The notes: generated from the letters alone by a model not told the origin. A DNA stretch of 64,000 bases from Pseudomaricurvus alkylphenolicus (GCF_011683955.1 NZ_JAAQPI010000009.1:248001-312000), one strand, 5' to 3'; counted from the first letter of the stretch, positions 42,100-50,874 are shown. Numbers and translations: made by a program.

Positions 42100-43749
42100 T
42101 CAGTCGGTCGACTGAGCAGCAAAATTACAATCACAGGGAAGCGACAGGGCATTCATCATTACGTGAAACAGCACATTTTGCTCCATCACACCACCAATTG
42201 CTTTGGATCCCGGCCCGATCGAGTACACGGCAACATCCTCACCCCCATGGGTCTCCAATGGCAGCGGCAGAGTTGACTCTTGCAGATAGGAGTGATGGTC
42301 TGTTTCGGTATGGGTCAGATCGGGACGCCCGCTGGTGATACCCCGGTAACTACCGTAGCCGGGTTTTATGGTCGGTGCATGCGGGTATTTTTTGCTGCCC
42401 TCATCCTGATCCCCCATCAGCTTGCTCTTCGATGCGCCGGTATAACCCGGCCCATTGGCGTAGCTCAGCGTTGTGTAGGGTCTACCGAGATCGTCCAATT
42501 CGTATTTGCCAGTCGGTTCGCCAGTAGAGCGGTCGTTACCTTTAACCTTGCCTAGAATCGGGTTGCCGCGCGTGGGGTAGCCACCCATGGTAAATACATG
42601 GCTATGGTCTGCGGTTACGATAATCAGGGTATCCTTTAGATCCACCTTGTCCAGAGCGACTTGCACGGCGTTGGACAACTCAACGGTCTCGGTCAGCGCC
42701 CGGATTGCACTTCCAAAGTGATGGCCGTGGTCAATCCGACCGGCTTCAACCATCAGGAAGTAGCCATCTTTATTTTTTGAAAGAATATCGATGGCCTTGT
42801 CGGTCATTTCGCTCAGCGAAGGCTCACCGATTGCACCCGGCTTGCTTTCCTTGTACTGGCGCTCCAATTCATACTTCATGTGAGACGATTCGAACAGCCC
42901 GAGCAGGCGCTGGGTTGATTCTGGATTCACAGCTTCAAATTGAGCGCGATTCCAGATGTACTGCCCATCCGAGTGTTTTTCCCGCCACTCCCTGGTCAGG
43001 TCGCGGCCATCTTCCCGCTCCCCCGTTTCGTCGTCTTCTTCAGGATCAGGCTTTGACTCCGGAAGGAATTTTTCCCGGCCTCCGCCCAGCGCAACCTCAA
43101 TACCATCGCCAATGTCAAAATTCACGAACTGGCGGGCGATATCCAGACACCCCTGCTCGATGGCCGCTGCCGGCATATCGGCATCGCTTTCCCAGCCTCT
43201 CTCCGGTGAATGGGCATAGGTCGCCGCGGGCGTGGCGTGAGTCAATCGAGCGGTGGTAACCACACCCGTGGACAACCCCTGGAGCTCAGCGCGCTCGAGC
43301 AACGTTGATTGATAAGAGGCCGCCACGGTGCCGCAATCACCACGAACCGCCTTCTGGTTCAGTGAAATCAGACCGGCCTTGGTTTTCACCCCGGTCATGA
43401 TCGCTGTCATGGTGCCGGCGGAATCCGGCACTTGCTGATTGGTATTGTAAGTTTTTACCAAACCGGTTTTTGGCAGCTCCTCAAAACTCAGCGAATGCTC
43501 CTCACCTGTCGCCCCGGCCTGCTGTCCTGCCAGGATTCGTGCGGCGGAAACGGTCGAAATCCCCATCCCATCTCCCAGAAACAGGATCACATTCTTGGCC
43601 CCGCCGGCATTTGCCTTGCCAACGATATCGGCGACGCTTGTCCTGCCCTCGTTAAACCAGCGACTGGGTGACTCCTCTGCAGCCTTACCGGGGGTCGCTA
43701 ATCCCGCAGTCATGGTCGCCATCACACCTATTGCTAAATTTCGGTACAT
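42100..43749 (-). CDS. alkaline phosphatase (PhoA family)
   Basis: A 549-aa periplasmic phosphomonoesterase. Signal peptide NLAIGVMATMTAGLATPGKA; metal-binding NVILFLGDGMGISTVSA, nucleophile Ser in VPDSAGTMTAIMTG, EAGRIDHGHH and TADHSHVFTMGG, together the three-metal active site. ATG 43749 is preceded by AGGAG and gives a good signal peptide; longer starts (ATG 43785, GTG 43827) lack both. The promoter about 110 bp upstream is flanked by paired TGTATAG operators, the same arrangement as at the esterase gene. I see no PHO box, so control is probably by substrate rather than by phosphate (inference). Confidence 0.9.
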   Translation of the reverse strand: MYRNLAIGVMATMTAGLATPGKAAEESPSRWFNEGRTSVADIVGKANAGGAKNVILFLGDGMGISTVSAARILAGQQAGATGEEHSLSFEELPKTGLVKTYNTNQQVPDSAGTMTAIMTGVKTKAGLISLNQKAVRGDCGTVAASYQSTLLERAELQGLSTGVVTTARLTHATPAATYAHSPERGWESDADMPAAAIEQGCLDIARQFVNFDIGDGIEVALGGGREKFLPESKPDPEEDDETGEREDGRDLTREWREKHSDGQYIWNRAQFEAVNPESTQRLLGLFESSHMKYELERQYKESKPGAIGEPSLSEMTDKAIDILSKNKDGYFLMVEAGRIDHGHHFGSAIRALTETVELSNAVQVALDKVDLKDTLIIVTADHSHVFTMGGYPTRGNPILGKVKGNDRSTGEPTGKYELDDLGRPYTTLSYANGPGYTGASKSKLMGDQDEGSKKYPHAPTIKPGYGSYRGITSGRPDLTHTETDHHSYLQESTLPLPLETHGGEDVAVYSIGPGSKAIGGVMEQNVLFHVMMNALSLPCDCNFAAQSTD

Positions 43750-43859
43750 ACCACTTTGTCTCCTACCTGCTTTTGCCCACCGCATTTCAAAGCCATTGAC
43801 TGCTGAAATGACTTGCTTCCGGGCCACCTGTTAAAGTTGATCGCCATTATCTAGGCTGA

Positions 43860-43913
43860 TGTATAGTTTTACAGCTTGCTGAGCATCAGTCAACCCCAGT
43901 GTATAGATTTATC
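43860..43913 (-). promoter_or_regulatory. alkaline phosphatase promoter flanked by paired TGTATAG operators
   Basis: On the plus strand TGTATAGTTTTACA (43860-43873) and TGTATAGATTTATC (43900-43913) lie exactly 40 bp apart. Read on the minus strand, -35-like TTGACT (43888-43893) falls between them, with TAAAAC inside the nearer operator as the likely -10 at 16-bp spacing. The layout repeats at 46017-46070 base for base in spacing. Binding by the tandem TetR protein would block RNA polymerase (inference). Confidence 0.65.
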
Positions 43914-44257
43914 AAAATGTGGATTGAGCCTGGATCCCAAATCGCACCTCGCTCTCAGTCTGGTGAGAAATTAAAAAATATGCCTATAAATCAATAGTGT
44001 AAGTGATTGGAGCAGGAATAATTCAGTCACTAAAATCAGGTTAATGGCAATATTATGGTAGCCCGGCGATAATTTTTTGGACTTTTTCGGTATAAAAAAC
44101 CGACTGAAAGGAGTAAAAATCTATATTGCCGTAAACTTTTAGGGCTGGTCAGATGCCAGCTTAGGGGGGAGAAGCCCAGGAGATACCGATCACGGCGCAG
44201 CCAAGCACTGGCCACGCGCACCGAGGGGGAGAAGCAGGTCGCATGAGAGAACGCAAG
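43914..44257. other. AT-rich gap between esterase and phosphatase genes
   Basis: No gene is supported. The part nearest the operators is AT-rich. TCGGT-ATAAAAA-ACCGA (about 44078-44095) could form a weak stem-loop. A GGGGAGAAGC sequence occurs twice (near 44165 and 44227), which may be a small direct repeat. The esterase stop is at 44258. Confidence 0.4.
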
Positions 44258-45943
44258 CTATTGCTGAAGACTTTTTTCCAGTGGCGCCAGAAGAAGTTGG
44301 TAGCGGTCCTTTCGCGCAACAGGGCGCATACCCACTCGCTCCCCCAACTCCAGCTCCCGGGGATCAAGCACATCGAAAGGCGTCCACTGCGGCAAACCCG
44401 CCTGATTCGGATTGCCTGACCTGGCGAACTGAACCCAGTAATTCATAACGGCCGCAGATAGAGCTTCATCATAATCTGCTCTTGGGAACAGAGGCACGAA
44501 ACGACCAAAGACAAATTGAATATCCATGGCATGATAAGCGCCGGCCCACTGAGCCGGCGAAGGTGATTTCCTGGTCAGGAAATAGAGAAATGTCGACTGA
44601 CCTGATCGGCTGTGCCTGGAGGCCGCGAACCAACTGTTCATTCCAAAAAGGTGATCTCCCAACAAGCCGCTCATCCCCCTGGTGAGATTCTCGTCACCTC
44701 TCACCGGGTATAACTCCAACACCCTGTCACCCTGCTGCGGATACTCCTGGTGAATCAGAGCTCGGTATTCGCTAGCACTACCCGGACCGGGCTGCCTATG
44801 AACAAAAGGCGAGCCGATGGTCGGTGCAATCAGAGTTCCCTCGTCGGCATTGCTGCCAATAACAAGAGGAATCGGCGCCTGCGCCCCCGAATTAAAAGCG
44901 GCTGCCGTTGACTGAGGTAAGACCCATCCGTCTACAACAGGGTGGGACAAGAGCTCGAACTCGGGCCGACCTGCAAACGCCTCGTGCAATTTTTCCGCGG
45001 GCAGCGCCCGCAATTTCCTCAACTGCCCTTCCCCCCTGACACCCAACTTGTTAGCGAGCCGCAAACCGGCTTTCTCTCCCTGCTCCAGTGTCGCCTGTTG
45101 ATGAGTGCCTATACCGCTCTGGGCGATGGCCCGGTGCATCAGGCCGACCGCCAGCGGAGAAGCCATCAGCTGGCCCACCGAATGAGCGCCCGCCGACTCC
45201 CCAAAAATCGTCACCCTGTCCGGATCACCACCAAAGGCGTGTATGTTCTTTCTGACCCACTTCAGCGCCTGCAGCTGATCCAGCGTTCCATAATTGCCTG
45301 AGCTGCCATGGACCGATGCTGCTGTCAGCTCAGGATGAGCAAAGAACCCCATCACCCCCAAACGATAGTTGACTGACACCACAACAACGCCCAGCTGCGC
45401 AAGCCTGGAAGCATCGAATTCGGGCGAATCACCCGCGCCAAACTTGTGATATCCACCATGAAACCAGACCATCACCGCACGAGGGGCCGATCTCAACATC
45501 CGGAGATCGGCAGGAGTCCACACCGTCAGAGTCAGGCAGTCCTCACTGATGGCCACCTCGTCTTCAAGGCCCGCCACAAATTCCAGAATCGTCCTCTTCC
45601 ACGGGGACATCCCCACACCTTCCGCCATCAACCCCAGGTAAGATTTTGTCGCGCCCACTTCCTGCACGCATCTGGCGCCATGTGAATGTGCGTTTCTGAT
45701 CCCAGACCAGGCATGCGGGGGCTTTGGCGGCGCCCACCGCAGCTCATCGACAGGAGGGGCCGCAAACGGCACACCCTTGAAGCTAGCCACCCCGGAAGCG
45801 GGATCTACCGTACCGCGAAGATCTCCCGATGCAATGGAAACCACCTCGGAATCCCGCAGATCCCTCTCGCCCAAATAGAAAAAAGAAGCCAGTGCCAACC
45901 CGGCGATCAGCGACGTATATACAAATGTCCTCGTAAATCTCAT
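44258..45943 (-). CDS. type-B carboxylesterase
   Basis: A 561-aa alpha/beta hydrolase of the carboxylesterase/cholinesterase family. N-terminal hydrophobic segment (VYTSLIAGLALASFFYLG) acts as signal anchor or signal peptide; oxyanion WFHGGYHKFG, nucleophile in IFGESAGAHSVGQL, acidic residue in GSNADEGTLIAP, and His in AYHAMDIQFVF. ATG 45943 is chosen, with GAAGAG upstream; a longer frame starts at 46054 but overlaps the operators. Family members cleave carboxylic esters; in this setting probably an exported or periplasmic esterase that frees an acid for the CoA ligase (inference). Confidence 0.88.
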   Translation of the reverse strand: MRFTRTFVYTSLIAGLALASFFYLGERDLRDSEVVSIASGDLRGTVDPASGVASFKGVPFAAPPVDELRWAPPKPPHAWSGIRNAHSHGARCVQEVGATKSYLGLMAEGVGMSPWKRTILEFVAGLEDEVAISEDCLTLTVWTPADLRMLRSAPRAVMVWFHGGYHKFGAGDSPEFDASRLAQLGVVVVSVNYRLGVMGFFAHPELTAASVHGSSGNYGTLDQLQALKWVRKNIHAFGGDPDRVTIFGESAGAHSVGQLMASPLAVGLMHRAIAQSGIGTHQQATLEQGEKAGLRLANKLGVRGEGQLRKLRALPAEKLHEAFAGRPEFELLSHPVVDGWVLPQSTAAAFNSGAQAPIPLVIGSNADEGTLIAPTIGSPFVHRQPGPGSASEYRALIHQEYPQQGDRVLELYPVRGDENLTRGMSGLLGDHLFGMNSWFAASRHSRSGQSTFLYFLTRKSPSPAQWAGAYHAMDIQFVFGRFVPLFPRADYDEALSAAVMNYWVQFARSGNPNQAGLPQWTPFDVLDPRELELGERVGMRPVARKDRYQLLLAPLEKSLQQ

Positions 45944-46016
45944 CCAGTATCTCTTCAATATGTGGACAACCCGCCCAATGCGGTCACCCGGTACTCGAAA
46001 GAAAAATCTAATTGAA

Positions 46017-46070
46017 TGTATAGTTTTACCAATGAAAACAAGGATGTCAATCAAGATGTATAGATTTACG
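46017..46070 (-). promoter_or_regulatory. esterase promoter flanked by paired TGTATAG operators
   Basis: TGTATAGTTTTACC (46017-46030) and TGTATAGATTTACG (46057-46070) lie 40 bp apart. Between them, on the minus strand, TTGACA (46045-46050) is a perfect -35, and TAAAAC overlapping the nearer operator, with a TGG extension before it, is the likely -10. Transcription would begin near 46012, about 70 bp before the esterase ATG. Same order, orientation and spacing as the phosphatase promoter. Confidence 0.68.
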
Positions 46071-46266
46071 CTGACCTAACAACAGCATCCACCCCGAAAT
46101 GAGAAAGCCGACAAAAACGCCAGAACATTTACTCCTGCACAACCAGCACCGTCATAACCAACTGTATTTCAAAGAAAATATTAGCATTCACCCACACAAG
46201 CCCAAATGCCGTTCGATTCTTGGCCTGTTCCATACAGGCCTCAACATGGAATTAAACCCAAACTAC

Positions 46267-46302
46267 TTGTGGAAAATTCCAACCTTAATGTATATATTTG
46301 CA
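46267..46302 (+). promoter_or_regulatory. probable promoter and operator of the tandem TetR gene
   Basis: TTGTGG (46267-46272), a 16-18 bp spacer and TGTATATATTTGCA (46289-46302) give a plausible plus-strand promoter whose -10 lies within a third version of the TGTATAG motif. It is a single site, without a partner 40 bp away, and would let the regulator control itself. The stretch 46071-46416 otherwise holds no supported gene. Confidence 0.5.
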
Positions 46303-46416
46303 AAGAGTGGTTGGCTCGTTCCAGGCCAAGCCAATATTGAGATAAACGCAGGTATGCTCCCGGCCCAACGACAGAGCGGGAAATACCCTCCTAAAGTATG
46401 GATAGAACTCGTGAAC

Positions 46417-47649
46417 ATGCCCGCCCAGGAAACGGTCAAACCCGCTCAGTCTCGCCGCGAGCAACGCCGTGAATTAAGAATAGGGGAAGTGCTCGACGCC
46501 GCAACAAGGCGCTTTAATCGGCAGAGCTTTACCGTTGTGACCATGGAGGATGTGGCCGCGGATCTCGATTTGATGCCTGCCACGCTCTACCACTATGTTA
46601 CCGATAAGGAAGACCTGGTATTTCGCTGCTTCGAGCGGGTCATTCAATCCTACCAACAAGAGCTGGAAGCCGTTGACGAGCCCGGGTTTGATGGGCTGGA
46701 AAAGGTCAGGGCCTTCGTACGCAGAAGGTTGTCGTCCACAAGTGGTAATCGCATTGCATTTTCCGACCTCGCCTCCCTGCCCGAAGAAAAGTATTGCGCT
46801 TTGATTGAGGGTCGCAGGCGTAATCTGCACGCACTGGAGAACCTGATCGACCAGGGAATTAATGATGGTAGCATCACCCCGTCCAACGCCCGATGGACTG
46901 CCATCGGCGTGCTCTCAATCGTGGACTGGCTGGCTTTCTGGCTAAGCGGTCGAGCGGGTTACTCCCGCACTGATGCTCTGATCGCCATTGACGACATATT
47001 GACCCATGGGGTTTATCGCCGCGATCGCCCCACTTTTGAGCTGCCTGACAGGGTCAACACACTCGAACCCCAGCCACCCGGCAAGCGCGAACAAAAGAAG
47101 CAAGCGCTGCTGCGCACCGCATCCATTCTGTTTAATCTCAATGGCGTCGCCGCCACATCAATGGATGAGGTTGCCAAAAAAGCCAATGTCACTCGCGCGG
47201 CGCTCTACTATCACGCCAAGGACAAAGCCGAGCTCTATTACCTGTGCATGATGCGTGAAATGAAATTTGTCACCAGCTCTGGCAAGCATGTTTCCAATGA
47301 AACCCCCATGTCCTGGACCATTCAGATTCAACGCTATCTCTTTGAGGGGCACATCAGCGAGATTGGGCCGCTGCCGACCTACAATAACCTTGACTGTCTG
47401 AAACCCGACCACAGAGCAGTGGTGATGGAATACATACACGCGCTGGATGAAGATTTTCGCCAGAGAGTACAACAAGCTATTGATGACGGGTATTACCGAA
47501 AGGTCTCCATCTTCTTCGCCGACAAGGTGCACGCCGCACTCACCAACCGCTTCGCACTATGGTACAACGAACCCAAGCGAGTGACGCCCAAAGAAATTGC
47601 AGATAACCATATGCTTCTCTATCTCAACGGGCTGAAGCGACGCAACTAA
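46417..47649 (+). CDS. tandem double TetR-family regulator
   Basis: A 410-aa protein containing two complete TetR units. HTH 1 spans about residues 20-72 (FTVVTMEDVAADLDLMPATL, YHYVTDKEDLVFRCF) and is followed by its own helical ligand domain to about 205. HTH 2 spans about 225-280 (ATSMDEVAKKANVTRAALYY, HAKDKAELYYLC) and a second helical domain runs to the end (YLNGLKRRN). ATG 46417 is the most likely start; the frame is open upstream to 46099 but overlaps its promoter. Usual TetR proteins have one unit of about 200 aa. It diverges from the esterase, whose promoter and that of the phosphatase carry paired operators, so it is probably the repressor of both. Confidence 0.85.
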   Translation: MPAQETVKPAQSRREQRRELRIGEVLDAATRRFNRQSFTVVTMEDVAADLDLMPATLYHYVTDKEDLVFRCFERVIQSYQQELEAVDEPGFDGLEKVRAFVRRRLSSTSGNRIAFSDLASLPEEKYCALIEGRRRNLHALENLIDQGINDGSITPSNARWTAIGVLSIVDWLAFWLSGRAGYSRTDALIAIDDILTHGVYRRDRPTFELPDRVNTLEPQPPGKREQKKQALLRTASILFNLNGVAATSMDEVAKKANVTRAALYYHAKDKAELYYLCMMREMKFVTSSGKHVSNETPMSWTIQIQRYLFEGHISEIGPLPTYNNLDCLKPDHRAVVMEYIHALDEDFRQRVQQAIDDGYYRKVSIFFADKVHAALTNRFALWYNEPKRVTPKEIADNHMLLYLNGLKRRN

Positions 47650-47673
47650 AGGGCTGCCGCCCCGATGAACCTT

Positions 47674-47850
47674 TCAGCTCACCTGCTCTTCCAGCTCCTG
47701 CTGCAACAACTGCAAGGCTCGTGACGCCGCGTTGAAATCAACACCCTTTTTCGCCACCTGGCCACCGCGTCTTGCGAAGGTCTCCACTTCTATGTCGAAT
47801 ACCCGCTTCAGCCGCTGCGCCCAACGCATGGCTCGCAGCCGCTCCTTGTA
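47674..47850 (-). pseudogene. IS91-like transposase C-terminal relic
   Basis: A minus-strand frame reads RAMRWAQRLKRVFDIEVETF then ARRGGQV before ending at a TGA (47674-47676). As far as I recall, IS91-family transposases near their C-terminus read A-M-T-W-A-Q-R-L-K-R-V-F-N-I-D-I-E-T-C, with cysteines where this copy has Phe and Arg, and a GG.V afterwards. The match ends at GGQV and the last 30 residues are unlike that family. A decayed fragment; alternatives cannot be excluded. Confidence 0.4.
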
Positions 47851-47958
47851 AAAACGCCCTCTGGTTTCGAAGCGGAGCTAGATGCCGAGTGGTATGAATT
47901 GGACACGAACGATCCGGATCGAGAAGTCAAAACCTATGATCGGTTGAGTATTTGGGGA
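47848..47958 (+). pseudogene. extradiol dioxygenase C-terminal relic
   Basis: A plus-strand frame reads VKTPSGFEAELDAEWYELD, some acidic residues, then REVKTYDRLSIWGS. This matches the C-terminal end of type I extradiol dioxygenases: [VK]TPSGF..E, with the third metal-ligand Glu, and a final [ST]-[IL]-W-G. Both intact copies in this window have VVTPSGF.LE and S[IL]WGHE at the same places. The rest of the gene is missing: homology stops at about 47850, where the IS91-like relic begins. No start or ribosome site is present. Confidence 0.6.
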
Positions 47959-49500
47959 TCAATAGCGGGCGCGCCGGGCGGTAACGGCTTTGATCCAGGC
48001 TCGAAACGGCTCGGGATCCACCTGCCGGACAACGGGGTTGGCTAGCAACTCCCGCTGCGGAAACTGCCCGGCCGACTGCCCCTTCAGGTAGATATCGAAA
48101 AACCGCGCCGTCAATTGACTTTGCGCCCGAATGCTCTGTACTCCGTCGACAGGCCCCAATACGGGTAGCAGCTTTGGAAAGAGGCTCTTGCCCAATGGCG
48201 ACAGCGCCAAAGCCAGGTCGGTGAAGTCGGCATGGCCATTGTCCGGAAAGACCAGTCGAGTCACCTCTGGATTACGCCCGAATTCACTGTGCGGCTCGTA
48301 GTATAGATCCTGCGCGCCCAATCTTTTCGGGTATCCACCTTCAAATATCAGCGCCGGGGTTCGAATATGAGCATCGCGGAGAAAAGGCAATCCAAGACCC
48401 CCATCCAGCGCCGCTACCGCAGCACAGCGCGAGTCGGAGTGACAGGCAGCCGTGGCCGAGCCTCCTCCCGCCGACATGCCCAGAAAGCCGATTGACTCAA
48501 AATCTGTGTACTCAAGAATATCGCCAATGTCCCCGTTAAATTCCCCACCTTGCAGGGCGCTGACCACTGACTGAAAGTCGTCCGCCCAAACAGGGAAACG
48601 CTGGCTGACCATCCTGATGGGTTCAAAGGTATCGACCACCCAGGCCATGCGCTCGGCGGTGTCCAGGTAAAAGGCATCAAACAGGTTTGTGGCGGCGTGT
48701 TCGGCCAGTAACTCGCGCCGCTGCGGAGCCTGTGGCATTGGCTGTCCATCAAGATACACCAGGCTTGAGCTTTCGCCCGGGTGAGTAATACTCACCACCA
48801 CATAACCGCGACTGGCCAGCTGCTCCATTAACACTGAGTTGGTCGCCACGTGCCCGCCATAGCCGTGGCTGAATACCAGCAACGGAAAACTGCCCGGCAG
48901 CGGTGCAACATTCCACCAGGCATGGGTGTTCGTATCGAGTAGGGCCTCGCCTATCAGTTTGAAGGGATCGAATCCGCCACCCGACAAAACGCTGGAATAC
49001 TGGCGCTCAGCTGGCGGGTGCCTGTGGTTTGAAGCCGTCTCGGGAATGCTCACCGCCGGATACCATAAGCGGATCAGGATTCGGCGGGTATTGTTGCCGA
49101 CGGCCTCCCAGTCATTACCTCTGTGTATATCTTTGATTTCGGCCGCGCGCACGCCAACCTTATGAGGGCCTTCCAGCGCCGGAAATGTCGGCTTCGAAGC
49201 AAGCATCAATGCGGGCAGTAAGGCCAAGGCAGAGAGGGCAAATACCCCCGCCGCCAAAACAGGACGGCGACGCTCTTCCCTGCCCCTCAAACAGATGCCC
49301 GCAATCAGACAGACCAACGACATCACCAGTATCGGCACAGCAACGCTGCGCCCGGCAAGAACCAAACCCGTGCTTGCGATGACTGCCACGGTGGCCATCA
49401 ACAACGGCAAGCACTTACTGACAGGTTTTGAGCCTGTCGCCACAGACAATGAAAAACCCAGAACACAGACCAGAACAAGAAACTCAATCACAGTAATCAC
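47959..49500 (-). CDS. membrane-anchored alpha/beta hydrolase (PAF-acetylhydrolase / dienelactone-type)
   Basis: A 513-aa protein. The first 110 residues contain three or four hydrophobic segments (VIEFLVLVCVLGFSLSVATG onwards); the rest is an alpha/beta hydrolase with FSHGYGGHVATNS (oxyanion), nucleophile in GFLGMSAGGGSAT, Asp in VAALDGGLGLP and His in FPDNGHADFTD. This order and the long inserts fit platelet-activating-factor acetylhydrolase-like proteins, which cleave short acyl esters. GTG 49500 has GAGGAT before it. The C-terminus runs against the dioxygenase relic. Substrate unknown. Confidence 0.78.
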   Translation of the reverse strand: MITVIEFLVLVCVLGFSLSVATGSKPVSKCLPLLMATVAVIASTGLVLAGRSVAVPILVMSLVCLIAGICLRGREERRRPVLAAGVFALSALALLPALMLASKPTFPALEGPHKVGVRAAEIKDIHRGNDWEAVGNNTRRILIRLWYPAVSIPETASNHRHPPAERQYSSVLSGGGFDPFKLIGEALLDTNTHAWWNVAPLPGSFPLLVFSHGYGGHVATNSVLMEQLASRGYVVVSITHPGESSSLVYLDGQPMPQAPQRRELLAEHAATNLFDAFYLDTAERMAWVVDTFEPIRMVSQRFPVWADDFQSVVSALQGGEFNGDIGDILEYTDFESIGFLGMSAGGGSATAACHSDSRCAAVAALDGGLGLPFLRDAHIRTPALIFEGGYPKRLGAQDLYYEPHSEFGRNPEVTRLVFPDNGHADFTDLALALSPLGKSLFPKLLPVLGPVDGVQSIRAQSQLTARFFDIYLKGQSAGQFPQRELLANPVVRQVDPEPFRAWIKAVTARRARY

Positions 49501-49860
49501 GATAATCCTCAGAGCTCCAATCCCGGGCTGTCGTGCCCGTGAGTATGGTCCGCAAGGGAGATAGTCGACAGCCCCGCAAGCAGAAGAGGCGTTGTGCAGA
49601 CTCTGACTCGAAACCAGATTTTAGTAATAACACGCTGTTTTTGCTGGATTTTCCTAGCTAGCATCTTCTTTCCCGGGAGTTATGGTGAAAGACTTCTTCA
49701 ATTAATCCTGTACTATAGGTTTAACTTTGATATAGGATAACACTCAAGAAAGACGTTTGGTACTGTATTCGCAAAATTATAAGGATGCATATTCGTATTC
49801 TTATTAATCAATGCAGGCACCCCACCATACCTGGCAAAGTGTTTTGAGGTAATGTGATCA
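49501..49860. other. non-coding gap upstream of metallo-hydrolase gene
   Basis: No gene is supported. AT-rich in its second half. CTATAGGTTTAAC (about 49713-49725) and TATAGGATAAC (about 49731-49741) resemble, but do not match, the TGTATAG operator of the tandem TetR protein and lack its 40-bp pairing. GAGG about 11 bp before the ATG at 49861 is the ribosome site. Confidence 0.35.
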
Positions 49861-50874
49861 ATGAAAAAAATAGTCCTGGTTTTCATGCTGCTATATACCG
49901 GGCTGGCCGTCAGCGCCCAAGGCCCTACAACAGAGCAGGAATCCTTCTCGGCAGCAGCCCACGTACAAAGAGCGAAGGAAGTCGGAGGCCCTGAGCTGGC
50001 CTTCCACGCCGAGGGCATCATCTGCCAACCGGCACCGGCGCAGATCCCCTATGCGCTGAACAACATCCCCCACTTCCTCAACCCCAAGGCGCCGGCGGTT
50101 GAACCCTTCGCCGCTTTTGACAATCTCTACTATGTGGGCCCCTACGCCGTGGGCACTTGGATTCTCGACACGGGTGACGGCCTGATCCTGTTCGACGCCC
50201 TTAACAACGAGGGCGAGGTAAAACGCATTTTGCTGCCCGGCATGAAGCAGCTGGGGCTGGATCCCAATGACCTCAAATACCTGGTCATCACCCACGCCCA
50301 TTTTGACCACTACGGTGGTGCACACTACCTGCAGCAGACCTACGGCGTGCGGGTGATCATGTCTGCAGCCGACTGGAAGTATTTTCCCAATGATATTGCA
50401 CTGCCCTGGGCGATGAAAAAGGGGTACCCCGGTGTCACACCTCCGGAAATGGATATGGTGGTGAATGACGGCGATACCCTGACCTTGGGCGACGCGACAG
50501 TGACATTTTGGGTGACTCCAGGACACACCCCCGGCACGCTGTCGCCCATATTCCCCGTGAGGGATGGCGATAACACCCATTTTGTGGGCATGTGGGGCGG
50601 CAACGCCCTGCACGAAAACATCAAAGAACTCACCCAGATGCACGACTCACTACACCGTTTCCAGAGCCTCGCTCGCCAACAGGCCGTCGAGGGCCTGATC
50701 AGCACCCACGCCTGGGTAACCGGCAGTTTTCGGCTACACGCCAAGGGCAGGGTCGATGGCCGCCATCCGATGGTGTTCGGAAAAGACGGAGTCGATCGTT
50801 ACCTGGACGTGATTGATGAATGCATCAGCGCGCAGTTTGCGCGCTCCAATGCCAAGCAATTGTTGGGCAGTTAA
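49861..50874 (+). CDS. metallo-beta-lactamase-fold hydrolase, subclass-B3-like, secreted
   Basis: A 337-aa protein with signal peptide (MKKIVLVFMLLYTGLAVSAQ). Both zinc sites of the MBL fold are complete: His145, His147, Asp149 and His150 in THAHFDHYGG, His222 in TPGHTPGTLS and His283 in STHAWVTG, the B3 arrangement. B3-like folds include beta-lactamases but also many hydrolases of lactones or unknown esters; sequence alone does not tell them apart. The next gene starts directly after the stop, which points to a two-gene unit with the BASS carrier. Confidence 0.83.
   Translation: MKKIVLVFMLLYTGLAVSAQGPTTEQESFSAAAHVQRAKEVGGPELAFHAEGIICQPAPAQIPYALNNIPHFLNPKAPAVEPFAAFDNLYYVGPYAVGTWILDTGDGLILFDALNNEGEVKRILLPGMKQLGLDPNDLKYLVITHAHFDHYGGAHYLQQTYGVRVIMSAADWKYFPNDIALPWAMKKGYPGVTPPEMDMVVNDGDTLTLGDATVTFWVTPGHTPGTLSPIFPVRDGDNTHFVGMWGGNALHENIKELTQMHDSLHRFQSLARQQAVEGLISTHAWVTGSFRLHAKGRVDGRHPMVFGKDGVDRYLDVIDECISAQFARSNAKQLLGS

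Noticed and set aside
42100-43913. Alkaline phosphatase as part of a Pho regulon
   Set aside because: I find no CTGTCAT-type box repeats upstream, whereas TGTATAG operators are clear. Weak evidence only, so not fully excluded.
44161-44373. 70-codon minus-strand frame after the esterase
   Set aside because: Overlaps the esterase 3' end in another frame; no ribosome site or motif.
49713-49741. TATAG-containing sequences as further tandem TetR operators
   Set aside because: They miss the TGTATAG start and the 40-bp pairing; recorded only as resemblance.
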